DNA from: Neoscytalidium dimidiatum
Lineage: Eukaryota; Ascomycota; Dothideomycetes; Botryosphaeriales; Botryosphaeriaceae
Length of the DNA stretch: 20,000 bases
Direction: 5' to 3'
Assembly: GCA_037367355.1 (NCBI GenBank)
Contig: JAVSCG010000035.1
Span: 1 to 20,000, forward strand
Shown: positions 19,619 through 20,000 of the stretch, in pieces
How the letters are laid out: each line of letters starts with the position of its first letter
Numbering within the stretch: the first letter of the stretch is position 1
Made by a program: the position numbers and the translations under genes
The notes under the pieces: model-generated
Seen by the model: only the letters and a program-made list of their open reading frames with translations
The model's database searches: none
Told to the model about the DNA's origin: nothing

Positions 19619-20000
19619 TGTAACGACGGGGCCTCTACCACTAGGCTTCGGAGTCACCTAGCAGGTTCGGGTTTGTCGAGGGGTTTACCTTGAAGACGAG
19701 GAAAGGGGAGCAATGATGGAACAAGAAGTCACGTAACGTGGGAGTTCGATAGGCCTTGTTACCTCCAAGTCAATGTAGTATTGAATTAGAACTTTGAGTT
19801 GACCACGAGGGTCAAAATACTATCTAACGAGTGTGTTTATATACTATGAGGAAGCTATGACAATCTGGATCGATACTTGCTGGATCAACACCGTTGGATC
19901 AATGGTGTTGGATCAAGGGACTTGGATCAGGTTGATCCAAGTGGGCCGCGAGGCACTCACGTGACGCGGGCGCTTAGGCCCATTCCCTGGTTTCCGACTT
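19619..20000 (-). repeat. Gypsy LTR without RIP mutations (incomplete at window edge)
   Basis: It begins TGTAACGACGGGGCCTCTACCACT and aligns with all other minus-strand LTR copies. At nearly every site where they have TA it keeps CA or TG (for example GTCACCTAGCAGG, AGCAATGATGG). It is the 3' end of the LTR seen from the minus strand; the U3 start and any internal region lie beyond the window. It serves as the nearest thing to an ancestral sequence for the family. It could be a solo LTR or the 3' LTR of an intact, possibly active element. Confidence 0.93.
19877..19939. repeat. Short tandem repeats of about 14 bp in the LTR
   Basis: Four or five units beginning TGGATCA follow each other (TGGATCAACACCGT, TGGATCAATGGTGT, TGGATCAAGGGACT, TGGATCAGG). 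Within them AACACC and GGTGTT form a small inverted repeat, and the array ends with GGATCAGGTTGATCC, another. The same position differs in unit number and sequence between LTR copies. Confidence 0.75.

Overview
The window looks like a RIP-mutated (repeat-induced point mutation) heterochromatic transposon nest from a filamentous ascomycete fungus, probably Pezizomycotina. I cannot name the species. From 1 to about 19,618 the dinucleotides CpA and TpG are almost absent, TpA is in large excess and CpG is kept. ATG start codons are therefore nearly missing, and CAA, CAG and TGG codons appear as TAA or TAG. I see no host gene, rRNA, tRNA or CRISPR array. Everything recognisable is a retrotransposon part.

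Two kinds of element dominate. (1) Ty3/gypsy LTR retrotransposons. One LTR family of about 715-735 bp is seen nine times (299, 3711+13079, 9400, 10871, 15711, 16536, 18585, 19619). Internal remnants are a gag/protease/RT reading frame (about 460-2590, +), a gag (about 8750-9390, +), an integrase-chromodomain frame that runs up to a polypurine tract and 3' LTR (13472-15710, +), and another gag (about 17560-18400, -). (2) A Tad1-like LINE. It is best seen as a copy on the minus strand from 13,077 down to 4,055 (5'UTR, ORF1, endonuclease, reverse transcriptase, RNase H, TAAA-repeat tail). Fragments of other copies lie at about 2,591-3,710 and 19,300-19,618, both on +.

Layout: 1-298 is AT-rich sequence with no gene. 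299-2590 is a partial LTR and gypsy gag-pol. 2591-3710 holds two successive LINE 5'-end units. 3711-4054 is the first half of an LTR. 4055-13077 is the minus-strand LINE that split this LTR; it carries a solo LTR (10871-11603) and a block of gypsy gag plus LTR (8146-10119). 13079-13471 is the second half of the split LTR. 13472-16425 is the integrase-chromodomain frame, polypurine tract and 3' LTR. 16426-18584 is a minus-strand gypsy gag containing an LTR. 18585-19299 is another LTR. 19300-19618 is LINE ORF1. From 19,619 to the window edge lies an LTR copy without RIP mutations.

The history can be partly ordered: an LTR landed in a LINE 5'UTR; a LINE then landed inside that LTR with a target duplication; further LTR elements landed in the LINE; the nest was mutated by RIP; and finally an unmutated LTR (19,619 onward) arrived. 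Several LTRs have different elements on their two sides and no matching target duplication, which suggests recombination between LTR copies. Coordinates of coding remnants are approximate because no start or stop codon survives reliably.
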